From: Puniceicoccaceae bacterium
GTDB lineage: Bacteria; Verrucomicrobiota; Verrucomicrobiia; Opitutales; Opitutaceae
Assembly (NCBI GenBank): GCA_007695295.1
Contig: REEB01000141.1
Coordinates: 1-32,735 of the forward strand
Length of the DNA: 32,735 nucleotides
Reading direction: 5' to 3'
The notes beneath the pieces were generated by a model. It had not been told where the DNA came from. It did no database searches and worked only from the letters and a program-made list of their open reading frames with translations. Position numbers and translations under genes: made by a program. This document shows, piece by piece, positions 16,518 through 24,025 of this stretch; position 1 is the first letter of the stretch, and every line of letters begins with the position of its first letter.

Positions 16518-19500
16518 GATGAGGCCGAAAAAGACGCCGATGAAGAGGGCGAAGGAAGCCCAGGCGATGATGTGAAGGATGGCCCCATCGCCGTGGACGA
16601 CTTCATCGGTGCCGGAGAGGAGAAACCAGAGGAAAGCCGTTATCCCGAGAGCATAGGTCAGGCAGAGGGTCAGAAATCCCATTGCCCGCAGCAGCAGTCC
16701 GAGCGCGCGCCATCCGGCCTTGTCTTCGGGAGCCGGCCGACATTTTCGCCGCAAGTCCGCGGTGAGGTAAAGGAGGGTGCCGCCGGTGGAGAGCAGCGCG
16801 GTGAGCAGGATGCCGCGCCGGTCGGCGATCTCCGCCATCGCCATCCAGGCATCGCCGAAGTCCAGCATGAGAATGGCACCGACCGTCAGTGCGACCCACA
16901 TGGCCGAGAAATGCCCCAGGAGCGCCAGCGGCGCCGGGGCCAGGCGCCGGCCGCGTCCTCGACGGCCGAGATCCGCGACGCGGGCGGCGTCACGGAGCCG
17001 GTAGCGGTCCAGCAGCCATCGCCTCACGGTGCCGAGGAAGGCGGAGGCCTCGGGTTCGGGCGGGTTCAGTCCGGCTTGCGTCGCCGCGGCGAGGAGGCGG
17101 TGGACTCTGCTTTCGTATCCGGCGGTCATGGCTTGTTCACCCAGCTCGCGCCAGAGGGCAAAAGCCCGCCCGGCCCACTCCGCACGGAATTCATCCGGGG
17201 TTTCGCGGCACTGGCGGAGAGCCCACTGCAGGCGTTGAAAAGCGATGGTCCAGTGGTCGCCGGTCTGAGCGAGAGCGTGATCCGCCTCGGTTGACCCGAT
17301 CGAAGACCAGACCAGATCGCGGAAGCGGCGGCGCAGGGCCTGCTGGGGATGCCGGTCGCAGTGTTCAAAGAGACGTTGCCAGCGGGCGGTGGGGTTGCCA
17401 TCGGCGCGGGCGTTCCAGACGTCGGCGAGTTGGTGGAGGGTTGCTTCGGCGGCATCAAGCTTCTGCCGGAGCTGATTGAGGCAGGCAGCGAGGAGTCGGG
17501 CTTCGGGGACGGGGAGAAGCGGGCTCCAAGCGGTGCGGATCTCTTCCAAGTCCGAGGCGAGGCGCAGGTGTGCTTCCCGGACGGACTCCAATTCGTCGAG
17601 GTTTTCTGCCTCGATGCGGGGGGCGGAACGGAGGAGACCGGCGGTGAGCCGGGCGAGGTCGGCGGCGAGGGTGTCGCTGGCCCGCGGGTCGAAGGCGGGG
17701 TAGCCGCGGCGGGCTGGAGGGGCATGCTCATTGAGCCGGCGCACGAGGCCGAGCAAGGTGGGGTGGCCACCGGGTTCGTCGTCGGGGTCGGTGCCCAGCC
17801 AAGCCGCCAGGCGCGGGAGGAGGTCGCCCGGGCTGTCCGCGGGGAGCGCCAGCGGGGCCGCCCGGCGGAGGCCGTGCAGCCAGGCCGCGAAGTTGTCACC
17901 AAAAACAGGATACAAAGCGGGGGCCGGATCCGGAGTCTCCGGGCGGGTTTCGGTGGCGAGGTGGTCAATGATGGCCGCGAGGGGAATGGTTTCGCCATCG
18001 GCGCGGCGGTAGTCCCGCTCGTGGCAGACCGCCCGCAGGCGGCTGAAAAACTCCTCGTGGGGGTGGCGGACGAGGGAGCGGTAGAGACAGCGGAAAGGGC
18101 TGAAGCCGGGGCGGGCGGCCAGGCGCATGCGCAGGTGGTGCTCGAAGGCGTCGGCGAGGATCGAAAGCAGTTCGCTGTGGCGGCCGCTGGGCAGGAGGGC
18201 CACGAGCAGGCTGTCATCCTGCAACTGGTGCAGGAGACGCGATTCGACGAAGGAGCCGCCGGTGTCTTCCTCAAGACTGATGATCCGGAGAAGGACCGGC
18301 AGGGTGGCGACGGAGAGGCGGCTGCGACCGGGGGCCGGACCTGCCTCCTCCGCCGGAACGGAGGCGGCGCGGAACCCATGATGCGCCAGGAGGGCGGCCC
18401 AGCGGCTGTCGGAAAGGCGGGCAAACTGGGCGAGGTCGAGGAGCAGGAAGGCGGTCAGGGCCCGATTTCCGGGCGCCCGGGAGCACCAGGCGGCGGAGTC
18501 GCCGAGCGGGCGGAGGAGGAGTGCGGCCAAGTCCGCTTCCGCTTCTTGGCGGGCATCCTCGAGGAGGAGACGGCCGGCTGGCGCCGGTCGTGAGAGCAGC
18601 CGGGCAAAAAGATCCGGATCGGCCCCGGCAGGGAGGACTTCGTGAAGATTATGTAGCGAAAAAGTCGATACATTGTCCGACTCGCGGTTCTGCCAGACGG
18701 CAATCCGGAGCCGGGCGAGGGCGGCGAGGTCCGGGGGCAGACCCCAGGAGGCCGCCGCCTCGATCCGCTGTTGGACGGCGGCGGGCAGGAAGGCGACGGT
18801 GCGGAGAACTTCGTCGAGAAGATTGAGGAGCCGGAGGGTTTCGCCGAAAGTTGTCGGAGCGGTGGATCGCAGCCGTTCCACCAGGTTTCCCAGGAGGCGG
18901 GTCCAGAGCCCAAGAGAGGCCGCCGTGTCGGGGCCGTGGGGGTGGTCGACGAGAAGGCAGAGAAGGCGGCCCCACTTCTGGAGCAATGCGCGATCGAGGG
19001 GCTGGTTGGTTTCCCGGGCGATGGCCTCCAGGATGACGGTGCAGTCCGCGGCCAATGGGTCCGGGGGTCGGGTGGAGCGCAGGCAGGTTTCGGCGGCCAA
19101 GAGCAAGGCGGAGGCATCGGAGAGGTCGTGGCGGCGCTCCCGCCAAGCCGCGAGGGCGAAGGGAGGCGCGACGGTGGTGTCCGGGTGGGCGCAGGCGGCG
19201 GCGGTCCGGGCGAGCAGGATGCGCCGCCGGCTGCGCTGGCCGTTGAGGGCGATGGGTTTGGCGGGGTCGAGGGAGCGACCGCGGATGTAGTGGTCCACGG
19301 CCGTGCGCAATTCCGGGCAGGCATGGTAATGGGTGCCGACGGTGAGCGCCGCCGCCTGGTAGAGTGCGGGATCCGAGGCGCGGAAGAAGAACATCAGGAA
19401 TCCAGTTAATCCGGCATCGATCTTGGTGCCGAAGCGGAGAACCTCCAGTCGCAGACGCAGTTCCTCGCGGTCGCGGACGCCGCTCCAGGAAGCCCAGAAC

Positions 19501-19787
19501 GACTGCCTGCCGGAACGTTCCATAGCCCGACCCGCCCACTCTTTCGCCGCCGGTCGCGGGAGGCCGCCGGCCTCCGCGAGAGCGACGAGGCGGAGAGCGG
19601 CCACCGGCTCGGGGGTGTCATCGCCCTCAGGTCGCAACAGCGCCAAGAGAGGTTTCCAGGCCGATGACCAGCGCTCCGGGGTGAGCTCGGCGGGTGGCTG
19701 GGTTGGTCCGGGAACTTCCTCTCCGGCCGCACCGAGCCAATCGAGCACGGACTCGGCTTCGGAGCGGATGGAAGTGGATGTATCCAT
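16503..19787 (-). CDS. Large protein of unknown family with four C-terminal membrane helices
   Basis: The protein has 1094 residues from ATG 19787, and I do not recognise a family. About the first 950 residues look cytoplasmic and mostly helical: rich in Ala, Leu and Arg, without a signal peptide, Walker motif, protease triad or kinase signature. A stretch near residues 755-820 (ENLDELESVREAHLRLASDL and onward) could form a coiled coil. The C-terminus has four hydrophobic segments at about 954-976, 992-1010, 1030-1057 and 1069-1091, followed by ARRN. The likely form is a large helical domain held on the inner face of the membrane. Antisense frames are long but are shadows of the high GC. It stands alone, converging with the ThuA operon and diverging from a sulfatase by 201 bp. 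No ribosome binding site is visible. Confidence 0.85.
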   Translation of the reverse strand: MDTSTSIRSEAESVLDWLGAAGEEVPGPTQPPAELTPERWSSAWKPLLALLRPEGDDTPEPVAALRLVALAEAGGLPRPAAKEWAGRAMERSGRQSFWASWSGVRDREELRLRLEVLRFGTKIDAGLTGFLMFFFRASDPALYQAAALTVGTHYHACPELRTAVDHYIRGRSLDPAKPIALNGQRSRRRILLARTAAACAHPDTTVAPPFALAAWRERRHDLSDASALLLAAETCLRSTRPPDPLAADCTVILEAIARETNQPLDRALLQKWGRLLCLLVDHPHGPDTAASLGLWTRLLGNLVERLRSTAPTTFGETLRLLNLLDEVLRTVAFLPAAVQQRIEAAASWGLPPDLAALARLRIAVWQNRESDNVSTFSLHNLHEVLPAGADPDLFARLLSRPAPAGRLLLEDARQEAEADLAALLLRPLGDSAAWCSRAPGNRALTAFLLLDLAQFARLSDSRWAALLAHHGFRAASVPAEEAGPAPGRSRLSVATLPVLLRIISLEEDTGGSFVESRLLHQLQDDSLLVALLPSGRHSELLSILADAFEHHLRMRLAARPGFSPFRCLYRSLVRHPHEEFFSRLRAVCHERDYRRADGETIPLAAIIDHLATETRPETPDPAPALYPVFGDNFAAWLHGLRRAAPLALPADSPGDLLPRLAAWLGTDPDDEPGGHPTLLGLVRRLNEHAPPARRGYPAFDPRASDTLAADLARLTAGLLRSAPRIEAENLDELESVREAHLRLASDLEEIRTAWSPLLPVPEARLLAACLNQLRQKLDAAEATLHQLADVWNARADGNPTARWQRLFEHCDRHPQQALRRRFRDLVWSSIGSTEADHALAQTGDHWTIAFQRLQWALRQCRETPDEFRAEWAGRAFALWRELGEQAMTAGYESRVHRLLAAATQAGLNPPEPEASAFLGTVRRWLLDRYRLRDAARVADLGRRGRGRRLAPAPLALLGHFSAMWVALTVGAILMLDFGDAWMAMAEIADRRGILLTALLSTGGTLLYLTADLRRKCRPAPEDKAGWRALGLLLRAMGFLTLCLTYALGITAFLWFLLSGTDEVVHGDGAILHIIAWASFALFIGVFFGLIARRN

Positions 19788-19988
19788 ACGGCAACAACCA
19801 ATAAAGCAGTTTCGTCTCTGCCAAGAAAAAGTTGGCCCGTCACAGCGGAGGTTGTGGCGGGATGGTCGAATGGAAGGCCGACGGCAGGGAAGCGCGTCGT
19901 TTCATTTTAACTACAGGGTGGGCCTAGTGTGGATTCGATTTGATGCCGGGGCGCTGCCAGGCTTCACTGACCGGGTCGTTTTGATGCC
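19788..19988. promoter_or_regulatory. Divergent intergenic region (orphan membrane protein / sulfatase)
   Basis: These 201 bp separate two diverging genes and should hold both promoters. For the minus-strand gene a possible pair is TTGGCA and TATTGG with a short 15-bp spacing, which is weak. TTAACT occurs at 19907-19912 and CTAGT at 19924-19928 ahead of the sulfatase. Similar words precede the fusion gene and the second sulfatase. Confidence 0.35.
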
Positions 19989-21461
19989 ATGGCGGCAACT
20001 CCCAATATCCTCATCTTCATGACCGACCAACAGCGGGGTGACAGCGTGTCGCCCGGAAGCGCTGGCAAAGCCGTGACCCTGCGTCTGGATGCCTTCCGGG
20101 AAGAGGCGGTCGCTTTTGATCATGCGTATTGCCCGGCGCCGCACTGCTGCCCGTCGCGGGCCTCCTTTTTCACCGGCTTGTATCCAAGCGAGCACGGCGT
20201 GTGGAACAACGTCTGCGTTCAGAACGCGCTTTCCACCGGACCGCGGGCGGCCGTGCGGCAGTGGAGCGAGGTCTTCGCGGCGGCGGGCTACGATCTCAGC
20301 TTCTGTGGGAAATGGCATGTCAGCCGCGAGCAGGGGCCGGCGGATTTCGGCTGGCGGGAAGGCATGGTGACGGCCGGCACACGCGCCCATGGCCAAGGCG
20401 TGATGGGGCCGACGTGGGAGAGCTATGCGAACCTTGTTGAAGAGGACCGGCCGCGCAGGGAGGGGGAGATTTCGAGGCCTGGCTACGGTTCGACGACGCT
20501 ATACGGCGTCCATCAGCAACCCTTCAACGATGTCACTGTGGTCGAGGCCGGGATCGAGTGCCTCAGTGCCGCGGCAAAAAACGGCAAACCATGGCTGCAT
20601 TTTATTGGAACGCTCGGGCCGCACGATCCTTATCAGGCTCCGCAATGGGCGCTGGACTGCTATGATCCCGTTGCCATCGAGCTGCCCTCCAGTTTTGGCG
20701 ATGCGATGGAGGACAAGCCGGGGCTTTACCGTCGCATGCGGGAGCGCTTCGCGACCCTGGCCCCGGAGGAGCATCGGGCCGCCCTCCATCATTATCTTGC
20801 GGCCTGCACCTACCAAGACCACCTCTTCGGTCGGCTGCTCGATGCCTTGGAGGAAACCGGTCAGCGGGAAAACACCCTCGTGCTCTACTGCTCGGACCAC
20901 GGCGACTATGCCGGCGAACACGGCCTTTGGGCCAAAGGCTTGCCGGCCTTCGAGAGCTGTTACCATGTGCCCGCGCTGGTGCGCTGGCCGGCGGGCCTGA
21001 AGGCGCCGGGGCGGACGGTCGCCGACTTTGTCGATTTGGTGGATTTCGGTCCGACCTTCCTCGAAGCGGCCGGACTGGAGATTCCGGAGGCGCTCTCGGG
21101 GCGGAGCCTGCAACCCTTTCTGCGGGGCGAGCGACCGGAGGACTGGCGGACGGCGCACTGCCGCCAGACCAATGGCAATGAGCTTTACGGCATCCAGCGC
21201 TCGATCCGCACCGCCGAGTGGAAATATGTCTTCAACGGCTTCGATTTCGACGAGCTCTACCACCTCGAGGACGATCCGGGTGAAACCCGAAACCTCGCCC
21301 GCGATCCCGCCCATCGCGGCACGGTGGAAGCCCTCTGCGCGGAGATGTGGCGCTTCGCCCGCGATCATGGCGATGCCTGTATCAACAACTACATTACAGT
21401 GGCGTTGGCCCCTGTCGGCCCGGGGGCGGCCTTTCGTCAGGCCGGCGATGGGCCCAGTTGA
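19989..21461 (+). CDS. S1-family sulfatase (formylglycine type)
   Basis: The protein has 490 residues. The start PNILIFMTDQQRGD holds the first metal Asp (D13). The sulfatase signature is CCPSRASFFTGLYPSEHG: the C-x-P-S-R motif puts the residue converted to formylglycine at C53. FCGKWHVS supplies the conserved Lys/His, and YCSDHGDYAGEHG the later Asp-His metal pair. The C-terminal part (ELYHLEDDPGETRNLA) is typical of the family. Such enzymes remove sulfate esters from sugars and need a formylglycine-generating enzyme encoded elsewhere. No signal peptide is visible at this start, so it may act on imported sulfated oligosaccharides in the cytoplasm, or use an unrecognised export route. Its 3' end overlaps the convergent UroD-like gene by 25 bp. 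The specificity is unknown. Confidence 0.93.
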   Translation: MAATPNILIFMTDQQRGDSVSPGSAGKAVTLRLDAFREEAVAFDHAYCPAPHCCPSRASFFTGLYPSEHGVWNNVCVQNALSTGPRAAVRQWSEVFAAAGYDLSFCGKWHVSREQGPADFGWREGMVTAGTRAHGQGVMGPTWESYANLVEEDRPRREGEISRPGYGSTTLYGVHQQPFNDVTVVEAGIECLSAAAKNGKPWLHFIGTLGPHDPYQAPQWALDCYDPVAIELPSSFGDAMEDKPGLYRRMRERFATLAPEEHRAALHHYLAACTYQDHLFGRLLDALEETGQRENTLVLYCSDHGDYAGEHGLWAKGLPAFESCYHVPALVRWPAGLKAPGRTVADFVDLVDFGPTFLEAAGLEIPEALSGRSLQPFLRGERPEDWRTAHCRQTNGNELYGIQRSIRTAEWKYVFNGFDFDELYHLEDDPGETRNLARDPAHRGTVEALCAEMWRFARDHGDACINNYITVALAPVGPGAAFRQAGDGPS

Positions 21462-22537
21462 TCGGCGGCTGGGTTTTTCCGGAGGAGGCCGTCGGGTGTT
21501 GTGAGCCGACGGTAAAGCGATGCGGCCTCTTCGGCCGATGTGCATTGGAAGCGCAGGTTCAACCCCGGAGCGGACAGGCCGCCGCGGATTGCTTCGATCT
21601 CGTCTTCCGGGAGGGGTACGTTCCAGCTTCCGCAAACGACCGGCCGATCGTCCTGCTGGATGCTTTTGACGACTTCGATGCGCTGGAGGGTATTGGGGCC
21701 ATTGGGGTCGTTGCCGATCTCGAAGGCGACCCAAGGGGGCAGTTCGAGCATGGCCGGAATGTGGCGGTAGCCCGCGGAGTGGGTGTGAAAGAGCACCGAG
21801 TCCATCTCGGCGCAAAGCCGGCGATCGGCGGCGAGGAAAAACTCCGCGTAGTGGTCGGGGTTGATCAAGGTGGTGAAGTCCTCCACCAAGAGGCCGGCCC
21901 AGCCTGGCTGGTAGGTATTGAAGGGAGTGGCGGTTCCATCCGTCACTCCGGCGGACCGGAAGAGGTTTTTTTCGAAACGGATCACTTCGCACATGAAGTC
22001 CGTGGCGGCTTCGACGGCCGCATGCACATCCCCGGGGGAGTCGATCAATTCCAGGGCGAGAACTTCAGGGCCGAGGAAACCAGCCAGGATATCGCCCGGG
22101 CCGTCATAGCCGCTGGTGGCCGGGAGGTAAGCATCCCAACTCCAACCCTCCAAAAGGGCTTCGAGGCGCTCCCGGTAAGCCCCATAGAGACCGCGGCCGG
22201 GGTCGAAGGACTCAATGCACACTTCGCGGGCCCGTTCCGCCTTGGGAAGCGTCCAGGAGGTATGCCGGTCAAAGAGGAAATCCGCACCCGCGGCGGCCGG
22301 GTAGAGTGCGGTGGCGAAATTGATCCGGGCGAAGACGAGTCCGTCTTGGAGGGCTCGCGAGCGATGCTGTGCTTCCGCGTTGCGCAGTTTGCGCGAGCGG
22401 ATCTCCGCCACCGGAACGTCCACATCCAAACCGCCGAAGGGAACCGGTTCGGGAAACCAGTTGATCACCAGAGGCGTGTCATTGCGACGTTCCCACCACG
22501 TGGTGTGCCGTGCGGCTTGGCGGCGCAAATCAACCAT
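21437..22537 (-). CDS. Uroporphyrinogen-decarboxylase-like protein
   Basis: The protein has 366 residues. The fold is that of the UroD / MtaA-CmuA methyltransferase family as judged from overall pattern. It has an N-terminal ERRNDTPLVINWFPEP segment, DFMCEVIRFEKNLF, then LFHTHSAGYRHIPAMLELP where family methyltransferases carry a His-x-Cys zinc site, and VAFEIGNDPNGP as a late barrel strand. The canonical His-x-Cys is here His-x-His. True HemE function is unlikely because HemE's N-terminal arginine motif is not seen. In PVC genomes such paralogues commonly sit in glycan or demethylation gene clusters. Removal of a methyl group from a methylated sugar is a possible role, but this is speculation. 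It converges with sulfatase 1 and diverges from the next oxidoreductase. Confidence 0.7.
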   Translation of the reverse strand: MVDLRRQAARHTTWWERRNDTPLVINWFPEPVPFGGLDVDVPVAEIRSRKLRNAEAQHRSRALQDGLVFARINFATALYPAAAGADFLFDRHTSWTLPKAERAREVCIESFDPGRGLYGAYRERLEALLEGWSWDAYLPATSGYDGPGDILAGFLGPEVLALELIDSPGDVHAAVEAATDFMCEVIRFEKNLFRSAGVTDGTATPFNTYQPGWAGLLVEDFTTLINPDHYAEFFLAADRRLCAEMDSVLFHTHSAGYRHIPAMLELPPWVAFEIGNDPNGPNTLQRIEVVKSIQQDDRPVVCGSWNVPLPEDEIEAIRGGLSAPGLNLRFQCTSAEEAASLYRRLTTPDGLLRKNPAADQLGPSPA

Positions 22538-22553
22538 TGAGTAGGATCATTCC

Positions 22554-22579
22554 ATGGTCTTGGCACGGTTCAAGACCAT
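22554..22579 (+). promoter_or_regulatory. Perfect 9-bp inverted repeat in a divergent intergenic region
   Basis: ATGGTCTTG (22554-22562) and CAAGACCAT (22571-22579) are exact inverted copies around GCACGGTT. They lie 17 bp upstream of the UroD-like start and 100 bp upstream of the Gfo/Idh start, where a shared operator would be expected. No T tract follows. The CTTGGCAC centre is shared with the repeat at 14638-14666. Confidence 0.55.
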
Positions 22580-22678
22580 CCGCCTCCCCGTTCGGGGCGG
22601 GTTGCGCCAGAAATGAGTCGGGCTGACCGGGATAAGCTTGGTCCTGCGGACGGAACGTGGTTTTCTCCTGCCATCCCC

Positions 22679-23923
22679 ATGACCTCAAAACCAACCACCA
22701 TCGCCATCATTGGCGCCGGCGGGCGGGGCAGCAGCTTCGCCTCCCTGATCGAAAACCTGCCCCACCTCGGCACCGTTGTCGCCGTCGCGGAGCCGCGGGC
22801 CGCCTATCGGGAGCGCCTGGCGAAGCAGTTTTCACTGCCACCGGAGCGGGTCTTCGAGCGGTGGCAGGACTTTGTTGCGGAGGGCAAGCTCTGTGATGCG
22901 GTGGTCATCGCGACCATGGATCAGGATCACGTTGGTCCCGCGGTCGCCTGCACGGAGCTGGGCTGCCACATGTTGCTGGAGAAGCCGATGGCGGTGGCGC
23001 TGGAGGATTGCCGGGTCATTGCCGAGGCGCAGCGCAAGGCGGGGACGATCACCGCGGTCTGCCACTCGATGCGGTACCACAAAGGTTTCGCCAAGCTCAA
23101 GGAAGTGGTGGACTCCGGGCGGCTGGGCCGGATCGTCACCGTGGACCAGCTTGAGCAGGTGGCCTGGTGGCACCAGGCCCACAGCTTCGTGCGTGGCAAC
23201 TGGGGCAACGAAGCCCGCTCGACCTTCATGCTCTTGGCCAAAAGCTGCCACGACATCGACTACCTTGCCCATCTCATTGGGACGCCCTGCCAGCGGGTGG
23301 GGTCATTTGGAGCGCTCACGTATTTCCGCCCTGAATACGCACCGGAGGGCAGCACGGAGCGCTGCGTGGACTGCCCGGTGGAGCCCGACTGCGCCTACTC
23401 CGCGCTCCGGCACTATGTTTATACCAACCGCGAGGGCTGGCCGGCGGCGGTGGTGTCTCCGGATCACAGCCTTGAGGCGCATCTCAAGGCCGTGACCGAA
23501 GGCCCCTACGGACGGTGTGTCTGGAAGACCGACAACGACGTCGTCGACCACCAGGTGGTGATGATGGAATTCGAGGGCGATGTGACCGTGACCTTCACCA
23601 TGACCGCGTTTACCCAGCATGGTGGCCGGCGCGTGCGGGTGCACGGGACCCTGGGCGAGGCGCATTTCGAGGAGAGGAAAATCGAAGTCAGGGACTTCGC
23701 CAGCGGCAACACCGAGACCATCACGATCGGCCCCGAGCCGGGTGGCCACGGCGGCGGGGACCGCCGCGTCCTGCTGAGCTGGCTGAACGCGATCGCTTCC
23801 CGGGATGCCTCCCTCGTTCGCACCGATGTGCAGGAATCCTACCACACCCACCGGATCGTCTTCGCGGCCGAGCGGGCGCGGCGCGAGGGGCGGCTCATCG
23901 TACTGGACGAGTTTGAGGCCTGA
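22679..23923 (+). CDS. Gfo/Idh/MocA-family oxidoreductase with cysteine motif
   Basis: The protein has 414 residues from ATG 22679. The Rossmann loop is IAIIGAGGRGSSFAS. MLLEKPMAVALEDC carries the EKP motif, and LLAKSCHDIDYLAHLIG the catalytic His and Asp. An insertion at about residue 240 holds C-x2-C-x5-C (ERCVDCPVEPDCAYSA), a feature of one branch of this family, possibly a structural metal or disulfide site. The C-terminal half ends with GGHGGGDRRVLLSWLNAIAS, also typical of that branch. The ATG 22679 was chosen over 22613 because it starts just before the Rossmann strand. The upstream divergent region carries a perfect inverted repeat. The last codons lie inside the first copy of the 28-bp direct repeat. 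It probably oxidises a sugar or sugar acid. Confidence 0.92.
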   Translation: MTSKPTTIAIIGAGGRGSSFASLIENLPHLGTVVAVAEPRAAYRERLAKQFSLPPERVFERWQDFVAEGKLCDAVVIATMDQDHVGPAVACTELGCHMLLEKPMAVALEDCRVIAEAQRKAGTITAVCHSMRYHKGFAKLKEVVDSGRLGRIVTVDQLEQVAWWHQAHSFVRGNWGNEARSTFMLLAKSCHDIDYLAHLIGTPCQRVGSFGALTYFRPEYAPEGSTERCVDCPVEPDCAYSALRHYVYTNREGWPAAVVSPDHSLEAHLKAVTEGPYGRCVWKTDNDVVDHQVVMMEFEGDVTVTFTMTAFTQHGGRRVRVHGTLGEAHFEERKIEVRDFASGNTETITIGPEPGGHGGGDRRVLLSWLNAIASRDASLVRTDVQESYHTHRIVFAAERARREGRLIVLDEFEA

Positions 23924-23937
23924 GGCGGCGGGGGCGT
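23910..23937 (+). repeat. 28-bp direct repeat, copy 1
   Basis: This copy matches 27623-27650 at 26 of 28 positions; the differences are G/A at 23918 and 23922. It covers the last codons and stop of the Gfo/Idh gene and the first bases after it, including AGGCGGCGGGGGCGT. The two copies lie 3.7 kb apart and bracket the fusion gene and sulfatase 2. Confidence 0.75.
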
Positions 23938-23944
23938 ATTCGCT

Positions 23945-23982
23945 GTTAACTGATGCGCACAGAGAGCAAGAGAACGATCAGT
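23945..23982 (+). promoter_or_regulatory. Candidate control region of the fusion gene
   Basis: GTTAAC (23945-23950) overlaps ACTGAT (23949-23954), which is inverted as ATCAGT at 23977-23982 across 22 nt. This lies 44-81 nt before the ATG at 24026. The arms are short, so the call is weak; it is kept because TTAACT words also precede both sulfatases. Confidence 0.3.
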
Positions 23983-24025
23983 CGGCTCTAGCATTCAAGC
24001 CCCACCCGCCGCTAAGATCGAGCGT

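Noticed and set aside
17349-18593. 414-residue plus-strand frame antisense to the 1094-residue gene
   Set aside because: Low-complexity Gly/Glu/Val composition without domains; the minus-strand frame is far longer and has clean membrane helices.
20499-21992. 497-residue minus-strand frame across sulfatase 1 and the UroD-like gene
   Set aside because: It runs opposite a complete sulfatase and through another frame of the UroD-like gene; no coherent domain.
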